A stretch of 64,000 nucleotides of DNA, from the NCBI RefSeq assembly GCF_019710585.1, contig NZ_JAIFZQ010000020.1, forward strand, positions 776,265 through 840,264, in the 5' to 3' direction. Positions 1-8,958 of this stretch are shown here, piece after piece. Both the position numbers and the translations under genes were made by a program. The notes beneath the pieces were generated by a model. It ran no database searches. It was not told the DNA's origin and worked only from the letters and a program-made list of their open reading frames with translations. The DNA is from Arthrobacter sp. MAHUQ-56 (GTDB lineage Bacteria; Actinomycetota; Actinomycetes; Actinomycetales; Micrococcaceae). Each line of letters starts with the position of its first letter. Within the stretch, counting starts at the first letter, position 1.

Positions 1-649
1 GCCAGGGCCGCTGCTTCCGGCGGTCAAAGCTTCCCTCGCTGCCGGTACGACGACGGGCCAGGCCACCGCAGCGGCCTCCGAGCCCTCCCTGGCGATCACA
101 CTGCCCCTCCCGGACCTTCCGCTTCCCTCACTCTCCAGCACGTCCCCCGCGCCCGGCACTCCGACCGCGGCGCCCACCTCGTCGCCGGGTTCCGCCGCTC
201 CGGCAGCCCCGGCTCCGGCAACCGCTCCCACGCCGCCCGCCGCGGCCCAGGCCATCCCGACGGCTGCCGCCGCGGCCCAGTCCCCGGGCGACGCGGTCCC
301 CGCCCCCGCAGCCCCGGCACCCGGCGCTGGAACGCAGGCGGGACCGGCAACGGCAGTCCCCGGCGCGCCGTCTGAAGGCGACGAAGCGGGCACGGCAGCG
401 GGGGCCGGCTCAGCCTCCCCGGTGGTTACGGGCACTGCAGGCACGGCCCTGCCGACGGCGTTCGCGCGACAGCCGCATCCCGCCCAAACGCCGCAGGCTG
501 CCGGAGTGCCGGCCGGTGGCCGCAGCGCCGTCTCATCCACGGCCACGATCGCCGGGCTGCCGGACGCGATGGTCTGGCTGGGCGTTGGACTCGTGGGGGT
601 TGGGACCGCCGCCGGCCTGGTGTTCTTCCGCCTCCGCAGGCCCTGGTGA
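1..649 (+). CDS. C-terminal part of a Pro/Ala-rich membrane-anchored protein (5' end outside window)
   Basis: The frame is open from base 2 to the TGA at 647-649, giving 215 residues with no start inside the window. The visible part is a long low-complexity stretch rich in Ala, Pro, Ser, Thr and Gly. Near the C-terminus there is one hydrophobic segment of about 20 residues followed by a short basic tail (RLRRPW). This resembles an extracellular stalk ending in a membrane anchor; there is no clear LPXTG sortase motif. The function cannot be told because the N-terminal domain is missing. It lies just upstream of the heme genes on the same strand but is separated from hemQ by a 113-base gap holding a palindrome, so it is probably not part of the heme operon. 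Confidence 0.7.
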   Translation, partial: PGPLLPAVKASLAAGTTTGQATAAASEPSLAITLPLPDLPLPSLSSTSPAPGTPTAAPTSSPGSAAPAAPAPATAPTPPAAAQAIPTAAAAAQSPGDAVPAPAAPAPGAGTQAGPATAVPGAPSEGDEAGTAAGAGSASPVVTGTAGTALPTAFARQPHPAQTPQAAGVPAGGRSAVSSTATIAGLPDAMVWLGVGLVGVGTAAGLVFFRLRRPW

Positions 650-697
650 CGGGCGTCCCGGCGCCGGGGCGAATCGGGGAGTGCGGTGACTTTAATC

Positions 698-718
698 ACT
701 TCTACGAGTTGTAGAAGT
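698..718. promoter_or_regulatory. Perfect inverted repeat upstream of hemQ, candidate operator
   Basis: ACTTCTAC and GTAGAAGT form a perfect 8-base inverted repeat around a 5-base spacer (GAGTT), 45 bases before the hemQ start. The TCTAC/GTAGA half-sites look like the TAC...GTA sites bound by winged-helix repressors such as the BlaI/MecI/CopY group. That resemblance is from memory and the regulator is unknown. There is no T-run after it, so a terminator for the upstream gene is less likely. Confidence 0.5.
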
Positions 719-762
719 TTTCGGTTTCGACTTGGGGGTAGCGAAGGGGCAAACTTGTAACC

Positions 763-1464
763 ATGAGCCACACTTCTGCCGAATCTGTCACTAAAACCGA
801 AGAATCAGCCGAGCAGTTCTTTACCCTCTGGACGGTATTCAAGCGGTCGCAGCCGGTGGTGCGCAGTGCCGACGCCGCCGCCGATTTCGAAGCGCTGCTC
901 GCGCGCCTCGCCGAGGCCGGGGTAACGCACCGGGGCAGCTACGATGTTTCCGCCATGCGCGCCGATGCCGACGTCATGGTGTGGCTCCACGGACCCAAGC
1001 CGGAGGCGCTGCAGCAGGCCATCCGGGACATCCGCCGCAGCAGCCTCTTCGCGGGCACCGAGATCGTCTGGTCGGCCATGGGCGTCCACCGCGAGGCTGA
1101 GTTCGCCAAAAACCACACTCCCGCATACTCCCGGGGCGTGGCTCCCGCCGAGTGGCTGTGCGTCTACCCCTTCGTGCGCTCCTACGAGTGGTACCTCCTG
1201 CCGGAGGCGGAGCGCGGCAAGATGCTCCGCGACCACGGGCTGCTGGGCCGCGACTTCCCGCAGGTCATCTCCAACACCGTGTCCTCCTTCGCGCTGGGGG
1301 ACTGGGAATGGATCCTGGGCCTCGAAGCGCCGGAGCTGGTGGACCTGGTGGACCTGATGCGGCACCTGCGCTCAACCGAGGCGCGCAACCACGTCCGCGA
1401 GGAGATCCCCTTCTACACCGGCCGCCGGATCACCGCCGACGAAGTTGCCGAGGTCCTCGCATGA
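763..1464 (+). CDS. hemQ: Coproheme decarboxylase HemQ
   Basis: This 233-residue protein belongs to the chlorite dismutase-like HemQ family. It performs the last step of the coproporphyrin-dependent heme pathway, decarboxylating the two propionates of coproheme to give heme b, in the cytoplasm. The family's proximal heme-ligand histidine is visible in HGLLGR (His158), and the reactive tyrosine lies in the VYPF motif (Tyr135). Length is typical for actinobacterial HemQ. The ATG at 763 has only a weak, distant purine-rich stretch (AAGGGG) before it, but the next gene overlaps its stop by four bases (ATGA), so it heads a coupled heme operon. A palindrome upstream may control it. Confidence 0.96.
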   Translation: MSHTSAESVTKTEESAEQFFTLWTVFKRSQPVVRSADAAADFEALLARLAEAGVTHRGSYDVSAMRADADVMVWLHGPKPEALQQAIRDIRRSSLFAGTEIVWSAMGVHREAEFAKNHTPAYSRGVAPAEWLCVYPFVRSYEWYLLPEAERGKMLRDHGLLGRDFPQVISNTVSSFALGDWEWILGLEAPELVDLVDLMRHLRSTEARNHVREEIPFYTGRRITADEVAEVLA

Positions 1465-2723
1465 GCCCGCTGGACCCCCAGGCCCCGGCCGTCAACCCCG
1501 TCACCGAGGCCGGCCGCATGGCCCCCAAGGAATACGACGCCGTCCTGCTCGCCTCCTTCGGCGGCCCGGAGGGCCAGGAGGACGTGATCCCGTTCCTCCG
1601 CAATGTCACCCGCGGCCGGGGCATCCCGGACGAGCGGCTTGAGGAAGTTTCCCACCACTACCGCGCCAACGGCGGCATCAGCCCCATCAACCAGCAGAAC
1701 AGGGAGCTCAAGGCTGCCCTGGAGGCCGAACTGGCGGCCCGCGGCATCGACCTTCCGGTGCTGTGGGGCAACCGCAATTGGGCCCCGTACATCCCGCAGA
1801 CACTGCAGGAGGCGTACGACGCCGGACACCGCCGGGTACTCATGCTCACCACGAGTGCCTACTCCTGTTACTCCAGCTGCCGCCAGTACCGCGAGGACAT
1901 CGGCATGGCGCTGACGGAAACCGGCCTGGACGGCAAGCTGGAGGTGGACAAGGTCCGCCAGTATTTCGACCACCCCGGTTTCGTGGAGCCGTTCGTCGAG
2001 GGAACCGCTGCCGGGCTCGCCGATGTCCGTGCCAAGCTCGCCGAAGCCGGAACGCCGGACGCTCCCGTGCACATCCTGTTTGCCACCCACTCCATCCCCA
2101 CCCGGGACGCAGAAGCTGCAGGCCGGTCCGAGGGCGAGCCGCGCGAGTTCGAGGAAGGCTCGGCCTACGTGGCGCAGCACCTCGCCAACGCCGCCGCCGT
2201 GATCGACCGGGTCGCGGAGGAATCCGGGCTGACGGCGCCCTGGTCCCTGGTGTACCAGTCCCGCTCGGGCGCTCCGCACGTGCCGTGGCTGGAACCGGAC
2301 ATCAACGACGCCATCGAGGAACTGGCCGGCCAGGGCGTGAAGGGCATCGTCATTGTTCCCCTCGGCTTTGTCAGCGACCACATGGAAGTCGTCTGGGACC
2401 TGGATACCGAAGCCATGGAGACCTGCGCCAACCTCGGCCTCGCCGCCACGCGGGTCCCCACGCCCGGCACCCACCGGAAGTTCGTCGAAGGCCTGGTGGA
2501 CCTGATCTGCGAGCGGACGGTGGCCAACAACATCAGCGACCGGCCAGCCCTCACGGACCTCGGCCCCTGGTATGACGTCTGCCGTCCGGGATGCTGCGCC
2601 AACTTCCGGGGCGAGAAGCCCACCATCGCAGGGGCAGACACCACCGTGGGCACCGGCCACGACCCCTACCCGCCCGGCATGGGTGCTTCCTCCGGCGCGG
2701 CCGGGGAGACGGTCCAGCCGTGA
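1461..2723 (+). CDS. hemH: Coproporphyrin III ferrochelatase
   Basis: This 420-residue ferrochelatase (CpfC/HemH) inserts Fe2+ into coproporphyrin III to form coproheme, the substrate of HemQ encoded just upstream. The start was set at ATG 1461, which overlaps the hemQ stop as ATGA and has a GAGG ribosome site seven bases before. The N-terminal LLASFGGPEG motif and the catalytic-histidine motif FATHS are clear. Cysteines at 136, 140, 374, 378 and 379 (SCYSSC and CRPGCC) fit the [2Fe-2S] cluster known in actinobacterial ferrochelatases, although I cannot say which four bind it. A short acidic Gly/Ala tail follows the cluster. Its stop overlaps the hemC start. Confidence 0.95.
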   Translation: MSPLDPQAPAVNPVTEAGRMAPKEYDAVLLASFGGPEGQEDVIPFLRNVTRGRGIPDERLEEVSHHYRANGGISPINQQNRELKAALEAELAARGIDLPVLWGNRNWAPYIPQTLQEAYDAGHRRVLMLTTSAYSCYSSCRQYREDIGMALTETGLDGKLEVDKVRQYFDHPGFVEPFVEGTAAGLADVRAKLAEAGTPDAPVHILFATHSIPTRDAEAAGRSEGEPREFEEGSAYVAQHLANAAAVIDRVAEESGLTAPWSLVYQSRSGAPHVPWLEPDINDAIEELAGQGVKGIVIVPLGFVSDHMEVVWDLDTEAMETCANLGLAATRVPTPGTHRKFVEGLVDLICERTVANNISDRPALTDLGPWYDVCRPGCCANFRGEKPTIAGADTTVGTGHDPYPPGMGASSGAAGETVQP

Positions 2724-3718
2724 CCGTCCGGATTGGTACCCGTGCCAGCAAGCTTGCGCTGACCCAGACCCAGCAGACGGCCGACCAGCTGGGTGCCGTC
2801 GGTGGCTTCCCGGTTGAGCTGGTCCATATCAGGACCGACGGCGACGTCCTCACCGGATCGCTGTCCCAGATGGGCGGCACCGGCGTCTTCGTCGCCGCCC
2901 TGCGCGACGCACTGCTGCGTGACGAGTGCGACGTCGCCGTTCACTCCCTGAAGGACCTGCCCACGGGCGCCGCCGTCGGCCTTAGCCTTGCAGCGACGCC
3001 GCGCCGGGTGGATGTCCGCGACGTCCTGTGCGCGCGGGACGGGCTCAAGCTTGCCGACCTGCCCGCCGGCGCCAAAGTGGGAACGGGTTCCCCGCGCCGG
3101 GCTGCCCAGCTGCGTGCTGCCCGCGCGGACCTGGACATCGTGGACATCCGCGGCAACGTGGACACCCGCCTCGGCCGTGTTCCCGGGCTTCCGGGTAACA
3201 CCACGGAGGACGTGGTCCCCGGCAAGTCGTGCGACCTGGACGCCGTGGTGCTGGCCGCCGCCGGCCTGGAGCGGATCGGCCGGCTGGACGCCGTGAGTGA
3301 GTACCTGGAAACCGACGTGATGCTTCCCGCTGCCGGCCAGGGATCGCTGGCCATTGAATGCCGCACTGCCGACGCGCCCCCCAGGCCGGGTTCCGCCGAA
3401 GGATCCCGCGGGGTCCTGGCCCAGGCGCTGGCAGCGCTGGACGACCCCGACACCCGCCTGGCCGTCACGGCGGAGCGCGCCCTGCTGGCGCGGCTCGAAG
3501 CGGGCTGCGCCGCTCCGGTGGGGGCCTACGCCTACCGCAAGGGCAGCATGCTGCACCTTGAAGCCGTGGTGTGCGCCGTCGACGGCGCTGCCACGGTCCG
3601 GGACAAGCGCGCCACGGACGGCCTGACGGAAGTGGGCGCCACCCTCCTGGGCATCGAACTGGCCGAAGTCCTCCTGGCCGCCGGTGCCGCCGGCATCGCG
3701 GACCTCCAGGCGTCCTGA
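2720..3718 (+). CDS. hemC: Porphobilinogen deaminase (hydroxymethylbilane synthase)
   Basis: HemC (332 residues) polymerises four porphobilinogens to hydroxymethylbilane on a covalent dipyrromethane cofactor. The start chosen is GTG 2720, overlapping the hemH stop as GTGA, because the family begins VRIGTRxSxLAL exactly here. The catalytic aspartate lies in HSLKDLPT, the arginine-rich substrate region in GTGSPRRAAQL, and the cofactor-binding cysteine is Cys263 in EAGCAAPVGA. A short Gly/Pro/Asn-containing insertion follows the RGNVDTRL motif. Substrate comes from HemB downstream and product goes to HemD. Confidence 0.95.
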   Translation: MTVRIGTRASKLALTQTQQTADQLGAVGGFPVELVHIRTDGDVLTGSLSQMGGTGVFVAALRDALLRDECDVAVHSLKDLPTGAAVGLSLAATPRRVDVRDVLCARDGLKLADLPAGAKVGTGSPRRAAQLRAARADLDIVDIRGNVDTRLGRVPGLPGNTTEDVVPGKSCDLDAVVLAAAGLERIGRLDAVSEYLETDVMLPAAGQGSLAIECRTADAPPRPGSAEGSRGVLAQALAALDDPDTRLAVTAERALLARLEAGCAAPVGAYAYRKGSMLHLEAVVCAVDGAATVRDKRATDGLTEVGATLLGIELAEVLLAAGAAGIADLQAS

Positions 3719-3725
3719 CCCGACG

Positions 3726-4592
3726 ATGGCAGAGCCCTCCCGCAGGCCCGGATCCGGCGCCCCGCTCAGCGGGGCGCGGGTCCTCGTCACGCGCAGTCCG
3801 GAGCGTTCGGCAGCGCTGGTGGAGGCGCTGTCCGCGGCCGGCGCCAAGCCGGTCCTGCTGCCGCTCATCGACTTCGAGCGGGCCCCGGACCAGCACGCGC
3901 TGGACGTCGCCTGCGACGCCCTGGCAGCGGGAGCCTTTGACTGGCTGGTGGCCAGCAGCGCCACCACCATCCACGTGCTGACCGGCAAGGCGAAGGAACG
4001 GGGCCTCGGCCTGGGCCAGCTGGTTCCCGCCGCCACCCGGATCGCGGCCATCGGACCGGCCACGCGACGGCTGCTGGAAGCCGAAGGCCTGTCCGTGGCG
4101 CTGGCCCCGGCCGGTGAACAGTCCGCCGCCGGGCTCCTCGCGGTCTGGCCGGGCGGGGGCAAAGTCCTCCTGCCCCAGGCGGACATCGCCGCACCCGCCC
4201 TGGCCGAGGGCATGTCAGCCGCCGGCAGCGCGGTGACCGCGGTGACCGCCTACCGGACGGTGGACTACCCGGCGGCAGCGGAGCGGCGGCTCGCCGTGCC
4301 CATGGAGGACGCCCACGACGGCGGCCAGCCGCCGTCGTACTCCCTCCTGACGCCGGAAACGGCAGCAGCGGACATCCGGGCTGGCCGCATCAACGCCGTC
4401 ATTGCCGCTTCGCCGAGTGCCGTGCGCCGGATCTCCGGCCTCGCCCCGCTGTCCGCCTGCAGGCTGGTGGCCATAGGACGTTCGACGGCGGACCAGGCCA
4501 CCGCGCTTGGCCTTCCGGTGGCCGCCGTGGCGGCTGAGCCCACGCCGGAAGGGCTGGTGGCCGCCGTCGCCAGGGCCCTGAACCCGCTCTGA
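3726..4592 (+). CDS. hemD: Uroporphyrinogen-III synthase
   Basis: HemD (288 residues from ATG 3726) cyclises hydroxymethylbilane to uroporphyrinogen III. The HemD fold is weakly conserved in sequence; recognition rests on the N-terminal GARVLVTRSPERSAAL segment, the LVASSATTIHVL and AAIGPATRRLLE stretches, and its place directly after hemC. Seven bases separate it from the hemC stop. An in-frame ATG at 3684 would overlap hemC by 35 bases and was not chosen because the family domain begins after 3726. There is no fused methyltransferase domain. Confidence 0.9.
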   Translation: MAEPSRRPGSGAPLSGARVLVTRSPERSAALVEALSAAGAKPVLLPLIDFERAPDQHALDVACDALAAGAFDWLVASSATTIHVLTGKAKERGLGLGQLVPAATRIAAIGPATRRLLEAEGLSVALAPAGEQSAAGLLAVWPGGGKVLLPQADIAAPALAEGMSAAGSAVTAVTAYRTVDYPAAAERRLAVPMEDAHDGGQPPSYSLLTPETAAADIRAGRINAVIAASPSAVRRISGLAPLSACRLVAIGRSTADQATALGLPVAAVAAEPTPEGLVAAVARALNPL

Positions 4593-4655
4593 CGGCGCGC
4601 AGGCAGTTTCCAACGGCAACACACCCCGATTCCCTGAACCACGAAGGACAGGACC

Positions 4656-5639
4656 ATGACTTTCCCCAGCCAACGCCCCCGCCGCCTGCGCACCACCCCG
4701 GCCATGCGCCGGATGACCTCCGAGACCCGGCTGTCGCCGGCCGAGCTCATCCTCCCGGCCTTCATCCGCGAGGGACTCACGGAACCGAACCCCATCACGT
4801 CGATGCCCGGCGTGGTCCAGCACACCACCGATACCCTCAAACGGGCCGCGGCCGAGGCCGTGGAGCTGGGACTGGGCGGCATCATGCTGTTCGGCATCCC
4901 GGAAATGCGCGACGCCGAAGGCACTGCTTCCCTCGACCCGGACGGCGTGCTGAACAAGGCCATCCGGGACGTGCGCGCGGAGGTGGGGGACGACCTGGTG
5001 GTGATGAGTGATGTCTGCCTCGATGAATTCACCGACCACGGGCACTGCGGAGTGCTCGACGCCGACGGCTACGTGGACAACGACCGCACGGTGGAGATCT
5101 ACGCCCGGATGGCCGTCGCCCAGGCCGACGCCGGCGCCCACATGCTGGGCCCCTCCGGCATGATGGACGGGCAGATCGCCGCCATCCGGGCGGCGCTGGA
5201 CGCGGCCGGCCACGTCAACACCTCCGTCATCGCGTACGCCGCGAAGTACGCGTCCGCTTTCTACGGCCCCTTCCGTGAAGCGGTCGACTCACAGCTCAAG
5301 GGCGACCGCCGGACGTACCAGATGGACGCCGGCAACCGCACCGAGGCCTTGCGCGAGGTGGAACTGGACCTGGCGGAGGGCGCCGACATCGTCATGGTCA
5401 AGCCCGCAATGAGCTATCTGGACATCGTGGCGGACGTCGCCGCCATGAGCCCGGTGCCCGTGTCCGCGTACCAGATTTCCGGTGAATACGCGATGATCGA
5501 GGCGGCTGCAGCCAACGGCTGGATCGACCGCCGCGCCGCCATCACCGAGTCGGTCCTGGGCATCCGGAGGGCCGGCGCCCACACGGTGCTGACCTACTGG
5601 GCCGCCGAGCTTGCCGGCTGGCTGAAGGAAACCCGGTGA
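4656..5639 (+). CDS. hemB: Delta-aminolevulinic acid dehydratase (porphobilinogen synthase)
   Basis: HemB (327 residues) condenses two 5-aminolevulinate molecules to porphobilinogen. The two Schiff-base lysines are Lys197 ([10 protein letters not shown]) and Lys249 ([10 protein letters not shown]). The active-site metal loop reads [14 protein letters not shown], so the usual three zinc cysteines are Cys121, Asp123 and Cys131: the middle ligand is aspartate. A ribosome site (GGACAGGA) precedes ATG 4656. Its stop overlaps the next gene as GTGA. A 63-base gap separates it from hemD, so transcription may still run through. Confidence 0.95.
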   Translation: MTFPSQRPRRLRTTPAMRRMTSETRLSPAELILPAFIREGLTEPNPITSMPGVVQHTTDTLKRAAAEAVELGLGGIMLFGIPEMRDAEGTASLDPDGVLNKAIRDVRAEVGDDLVVMSDVCLDEFTDHGHCGVLDADGYVDNDRTVEIYARMAVAQADAGAHMLGPSGMMDGQIAAIRAALDAAGHVNTSVIAYAAKYASAFYGPFREAVDSQLKGDRRTYQMDAGNRTEALREVELDLAEGADIVMVKPAMSYLDIVADVAAMSPVPVSAYQISGEYAMIEAAAANGWIDRRAAITESVLGIRRAGAHTVLTYWAAELAGWLKETR

Positions 5640-6709
5640 CCACCGTGCCGGCGTCCCCCACCGCCCCGGTGGGGGAGGGGCGCATCCTGATCGGCCTCAA
5701 CACCTTCGGTGACATCGGCGAAAAACCGGACGGGAGCCCCCAGGCGCCCGCTGAAGTCCTGCGCCAGCTGCTGGAACAGGCCCAGCTGGCCGACGCCGTC
5801 GGACTCCACGCCTTTGGCGTGGGCGAGCACCACCGCAAGGACTACGCCGTGTCTGCGCCGGAGGTTTTCCTGGCCGCGGCCGCGGCGCGCACCACCCGCA
5901 TCCGGCTGGGCTCGGCGGTGACGGTGCTGAGCTCGGACGATCCCATCCGGGTGTTCCAGCGCTTCTCCACCGTGGACGCCCTTTCCAACGGCCGGGCGGA
6001 AGTCATGCTCGGCCGCGGATCGTTCATCGAATCCTTCCCCCTGTTCGGCCTCGACCTGGCGGACTACGAGCTCCTGTTCGAAGAGAAGCTGGAACTGTTC
6101 GACAAGGTGCGGGCGCAGAAGCCCGTGCACTGGGAGGGCCGTACCCGCCCCGCGCTGCACGGACTGGACGTCTTCCCGCCGCTCGAGCACCACCTGCTGC
6201 CCACGTGGATCGGGGTGGGCGGAACACCCGAGTCGGTCCTGCGGTGCGCCCAGTACGGCTATCCCATCATCTTTGCCATCATTGGCGGCCAGCCGCGCGG
6301 GTTCCGGCCACTGGCGGATCTGTACCGCGAAGCCATGGCCAAGTACGGCCACCCGATGCAGCAGGTCGCCACCCACTCGCCGGGCCACGTGGCCGAAACC
6401 GATGAGCAGGCCCGGGAGGAACTGTTCCCGCACTGGCTGAAGCTGCGGAACAAGCTCGGGGCCGAGCGCGGCTGGGGTCCTGCCGGACGGGGCGAATTCG
6501 ACGCCCTGTGCTCCCCGGAAGGCGCCCTGTACGTCGGGTCGCCCGAAACGGTGGCGCAAAAGATCGTTCGGCTCAAGCGCGACCTCGGAGTGGACCGCTT
6601 CGACCTCAAATACAGCAACGGGCCGCTGCCCCACTCCGCCATGATGCGCTCAATCGAACTGATCGGCACCGCCGTCGCCCCGCGCGTAGCTGAACTGCTC
6701 GCCGGCTAG
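5636..6709 (+). CDS. LLM-class flavin-dependent oxidoreductase in the heme operon
   Basis: This 357-residue protein has the luciferase-like monooxygenase TIM-barrel pattern: [10 protein letters not shown] at the N-terminus, [20 protein letters not shown], a conserved [18 protein letters not shown] strand, and [11 protein letters not shown] near the end. Members use FMN or F420 as co-substrate; which one applies cannot be decided here. GTG 5636 overlaps the hemB stop by four bases, so it is translationally coupled to heme synthesis and sits between hemB and hemL. Substrate unknown. It may act on a pathway by-product, or may simply share expression. Only 32 bases separate it from hemL. Confidence 0.9.
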   Translation: MTTVPASPTAPVGEGRILIGLNTFGDIGEKPDGSPQAPAEVLRQLLEQAQLADAVGLHAFGVGEHHRKDYAVSAPEVFLAAAAARTTRIRLGSAVTVLSSDDPIRVFQRFSTVDALSNGRAEVMLGRGSFIESFPLFGLDLADYELLFEEKLELFDKVRAQKPVHWEGRTRPALHGLDVFPPLEHHLLPTWIGVGGTPESVLRCAQYGYPIIFAIIGGQPRGFRPLADLYREAMAKYGHPMQQVATHSPGHVAETDEQAREELFPHWLKLRNKLGAERGWGPAGRGEFDALCSPEGALYVGSPETVAQKIVRLKRDLGVDRFDLKYSNGPLPHSAMMRSIELIGTAVAPRVAELLAG

Positions 6710-6741
6710 TGTGCCGGCCGCTACCTGAGAGAATAGGAACC

Positions 6742-8073
6742 ATGACTTCCAGCAATCCTCGCAACGAGGCACTCTTCGACCGCGCCCGCCAGCTGATGCC
6801 GGGCGGGGTCAACTCGCCGGTGCGCGCCTTCGGGTCCGTGGGCGGAACACCGCGCTTCATGGTCTCGGCGAAAGGGCCGTACCTGACGGATGCCGACGGC
6901 AAGGAATACGTCGACCTCGTCTGCTCGTGGGGCCCGGCCCTGCTCGGACACGCCCACCCGGCGGTCCTGGACGCCGTGCACGCCGCCGTCGACCGCGGGC
7001 TGTCCTTCGGCGCCTCCACACCCGACGAGGCCAACCTGGCCGCCCTCGTCCAGGAACGCGTCCCCGCCGTCGAACGCCTCCGCATGGTCTCCACCGGCAC
7101 CGAGGCCACCATGACCGCCGTCCGGCTGGCCCGCGGATTCACCGGGCGAAACCTCATCATCAAGTTCGCCGGCTGCTACCACGGACACCTGGACGGGCTG
7201 CTCGCCGCCGCCGGCTCGGGCGTGGCCACCCTCGCACTGCCCGGCTCCGCCGGCGTCACCGAGGCCACCGCCGCCGAAACGCTGGTGCTGCCCTACAACG
7301 ACCTGCAGGCCGTCAAGGAAGCCTTCGCCTCGCACGGACCCAACATCGCGGCCGTCATCACCGAAGCCGCGCCCGCCAACATGGGTGTCGTCACCCCGGC
7401 CGAAGGCTTCAACGCCGGCCTTGCCCGCATCACCCGCGAGCACGGCGCCCTGCTCATCGTCGACGAAGTGCTCACCGGTTTCCGTACCGGCTACTCCGGC
7501 TACTGGGGCCTCACCGGCGGCGCGCCGGACTCCGACGATCCCTGGACCCCGGACCTGCTTACCTTCGGCAAGGTCATCGGCGGCGGCATGCCGACGGCGG
7601 CCCTTGGCGGACGTGCCGACGTCATGGACCACCTCGCGCCCACCGGCCCGGTGTACCAGGCGGGAACGCTGTCCGGCAACCCGGTAGCCATGGCCGCGGG
7701 CGTCGCCACGCTGACCCATGCCACCCGCGACGTCTACTCCTTCATCGATGTCCGGTCGCTGGAACTCTCCTCGGCGCTGTCCAACGCGCTGGACGCTGCG
7801 GGGGTGGACCACTCCATCCAGTTCGCCGGAAACCTCTTCTCGGTGGCATTCGGAACATCGGCCCGCGGTGTCCACAACTACGCCGACGCCCAGGCGCAGG
7901 AGGCGTTCCGCTACGCACCGTTCTTCCACTCCATGCTGGAGTCCGGCGTGTACCTGCCGCCGTCGGTCTTCGAGGCCTGGTTCCTCTCGGCCGCGCACGA
8001 CGACGACGCCATGAACCGGATCTACGACGCGCTGCCGGCCGCCGCCAGGGCTGCCGCTGCCGCCCAGGGCTAG
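6742..8073 (+). CDS. hemL: Glutamate-1-semialdehyde 2,1-aminomutase
   Basis: HemL (443 residues) is a PLP enzyme that converts glutamate-1-semialdehyde to 5-aminolevulinate, the entry compound of the pathway in bacteria using the C5 route. [12 protein letters not shown] at the N-terminus is the family signature, and the PLP-binding lysine is Lys277 in [11 protein letters not shown]. An AGGAA ribosome site stands before ATG 6742; an earlier in-frame ATG at 6709 overlaps the preceding gene and lacks such a site. HemL ends the heme block and is followed by a strong two-way terminator. Confidence 0.96.
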   Translation: MTSSNPRNEALFDRARQLMPGGVNSPVRAFGSVGGTPRFMVSAKGPYLTDADGKEYVDLVCSWGPALLGHAHPAVLDAVHAAVDRGLSFGASTPDEANLAALVQERVPAVERLRMVSTGTEATMTAVRLARGFTGRNLIIKFAGCYHGHLDGLLAAAGSGVATLALPGSAGVTEATAAETLVLPYNDLQAVKEAFASHGPNIAAVITEAAPANMGVVTPAEGFNAGLARITREHGALLIVDEVLTGFRTGYSGYWGLTGGAPDSDDPWTPDLLTFGKVIGGGMPTAALGGRADVMDHLAPTGPVYQAGTLSGNPVAMAAGVATLTHATRDVYSFIDVRSLELSSALSNALDAAGVDHSIQFAGNLFSVAFGTSARGVHNYADAQAQEAFRYAPFFHSMLESGVYLPPSVFEAWFLSAAHDDDAMNRIYDALPAAARAAAAAQG

Positions 8074-8098
8074 GGCCGCCGTCGTCCGCTTTCCTAAG

Positions 8099-8143
8099 CT
8101 TGTTCGCAGGCGCGAGCCTTGATGGTTCGGTCCTGCGAACAAG
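8099..8143. repeat. Long-loop inverted repeat after hemL
   Basis: CTTGTTCGCAGG (8099-8110) and CCTGCGAACAAG (8132-8143) are perfect 12-base complements around a 21-base loop. It lies between hemL and the stronger hairpin at 8161. It may be an additional terminator or mRNA 3'-end protecting structure. Confidence 0.45.
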
Positions 8144-8160
8144 GCCGGGATCGCCGCAGG

Positions 8161-8213
8161 GACCCAAAAGAAATCCCCGCCTGCAGACTGCAGGCGGGGA
8201 TTTCTTTTGGGTC
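8161..8213. terminator. Bidirectional terminator between hemL and the amino acid ABC operon
   Basis: A perfect 26-base inverted repeat around a single base: the arms run 8161-8186 and 8188-8213, with a GC core (CCCCGCCTGCAG / CTGCAGGCGGGG) flanked by A-rich and T-rich ends (AAAAGAAAT / ATTTCTTTT). This gives a U-run on either strand. It lies between the convergent hemL and ABC ATPase genes. Confidence 0.93.
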
Positions 8214-8220
8214 CGTGTGG

Positions 8221-8958
8221 CTACAGGACGTCCGCGAGGAAGCCCTTAAGCCGGTCCGTCCGGGGCTCGGTGAAGATCTGCTCGGGCGGGCCGGACTCCA
8301 CCACCACGCCGGCGTCCATGAACGTCACGGCGTCGGAGACGTTCCGTGAGAAGCCCATCTCGTGCGTCACCACCACCATGGTCATGCCGCCCTTGGCGAG
8401 GTCCGTCATGAGTGCCAGCACGCCCTTGACCAGTTCGGGGTCCAAGGCGGAGGTGGCCTCGTCGAAGAACATGACCTCGGGTTTCATGGCCAGCGCACGG
8501 GCAATCGCCACGCGCTGCTGCTGGCCGCCGGAGAGGTTCGCCGGGCGGGAATCAGCCTTGTGCTTCAGGCCCACCAGATCCAGCTGCTCCAACGCTTCAC
8601 TGCGCGCCTGCTCCTTGGAGAGCTTGCGCAGCTTCCGCAGGGCCAGGGAAACGTTCTCTTCCACCGTCTTGTGCGGGAACAGGTTGAACTGTTGGAACAC
8701 CATGCCGATCCGGCGCCGGAGTTCATCCGGATTGTCCTTCAGGACTGAACGGCCATCGAGCAGGATGTCGCCCTGGTCCGGTTCGATCAGCCTGTTCATG
8801 ACCCGCAGCAGGGTGGACTTGCCGGAACCGGACGGGCCGATCACCGAGGCCGTGGTGCCCTGGGGCACGTGCAGGTCAATGCCCCGCAGGACATGGTTGC
8901 TGCCGAAGGAAAGGTGGATGTTCTTTGCACTCAGCGTTCCCGATGCGAACTCGCTCAT
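8221..8958 (-). CDS. Polar amino acid ABC transporter, ATP-binding protein
   Basis: A 245-residue ABC ATPase of the GlnQ/HisP (PAAT) family. Walker A is GPSGSGKST, the Q-loop region is [14 protein letters not shown], the signature is [15 protein letters not shown], and Walker B is [14 protein letters not shown] followed by the switch histidine in VVTHEMGF. It powers import of a polar amino acid, probably glutamate, glutamine or a related compound; the substrate is not readable from sequence. Its start overlaps the stop of the upstream permease gene by four bases (ATGA). Third gene of a binding protein-permease-ATPase operon. Confidence 0.95.
   Translation of the reverse strand: MSEFASGTLSAKNIHLSFGSNHVLRGIDLHVPQGTTASVIGPSGSGKSTLLRVMNRLIEPDQGDILLDGRSVLKDNPDELRRRIGMVFQQFNLFPHKTVEENVSLALRKLRKLSKEQARSEALEQLDLVGLKHKADSRPANLSGGQQQRVAIARALAMKPEVMFFDEATSALDPELVKGVLALMTDLAKGGMTMVVVTHEMGFSRNVSDAVTFMDAGVVVESGPPEQIFTEPRTDRLKGFLADVL

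Noticed and set aside
3684..3725. Earlier hemD start inside hemC
   Set aside because: Adds 14 residues with no family similarity; ATG 3726 lies seven bases after the hemC stop.
6721..8142. Minus-strand open frame opposite hemL
   Set aside because: Antisense shadow; hemL is intact with its PLP lysine.
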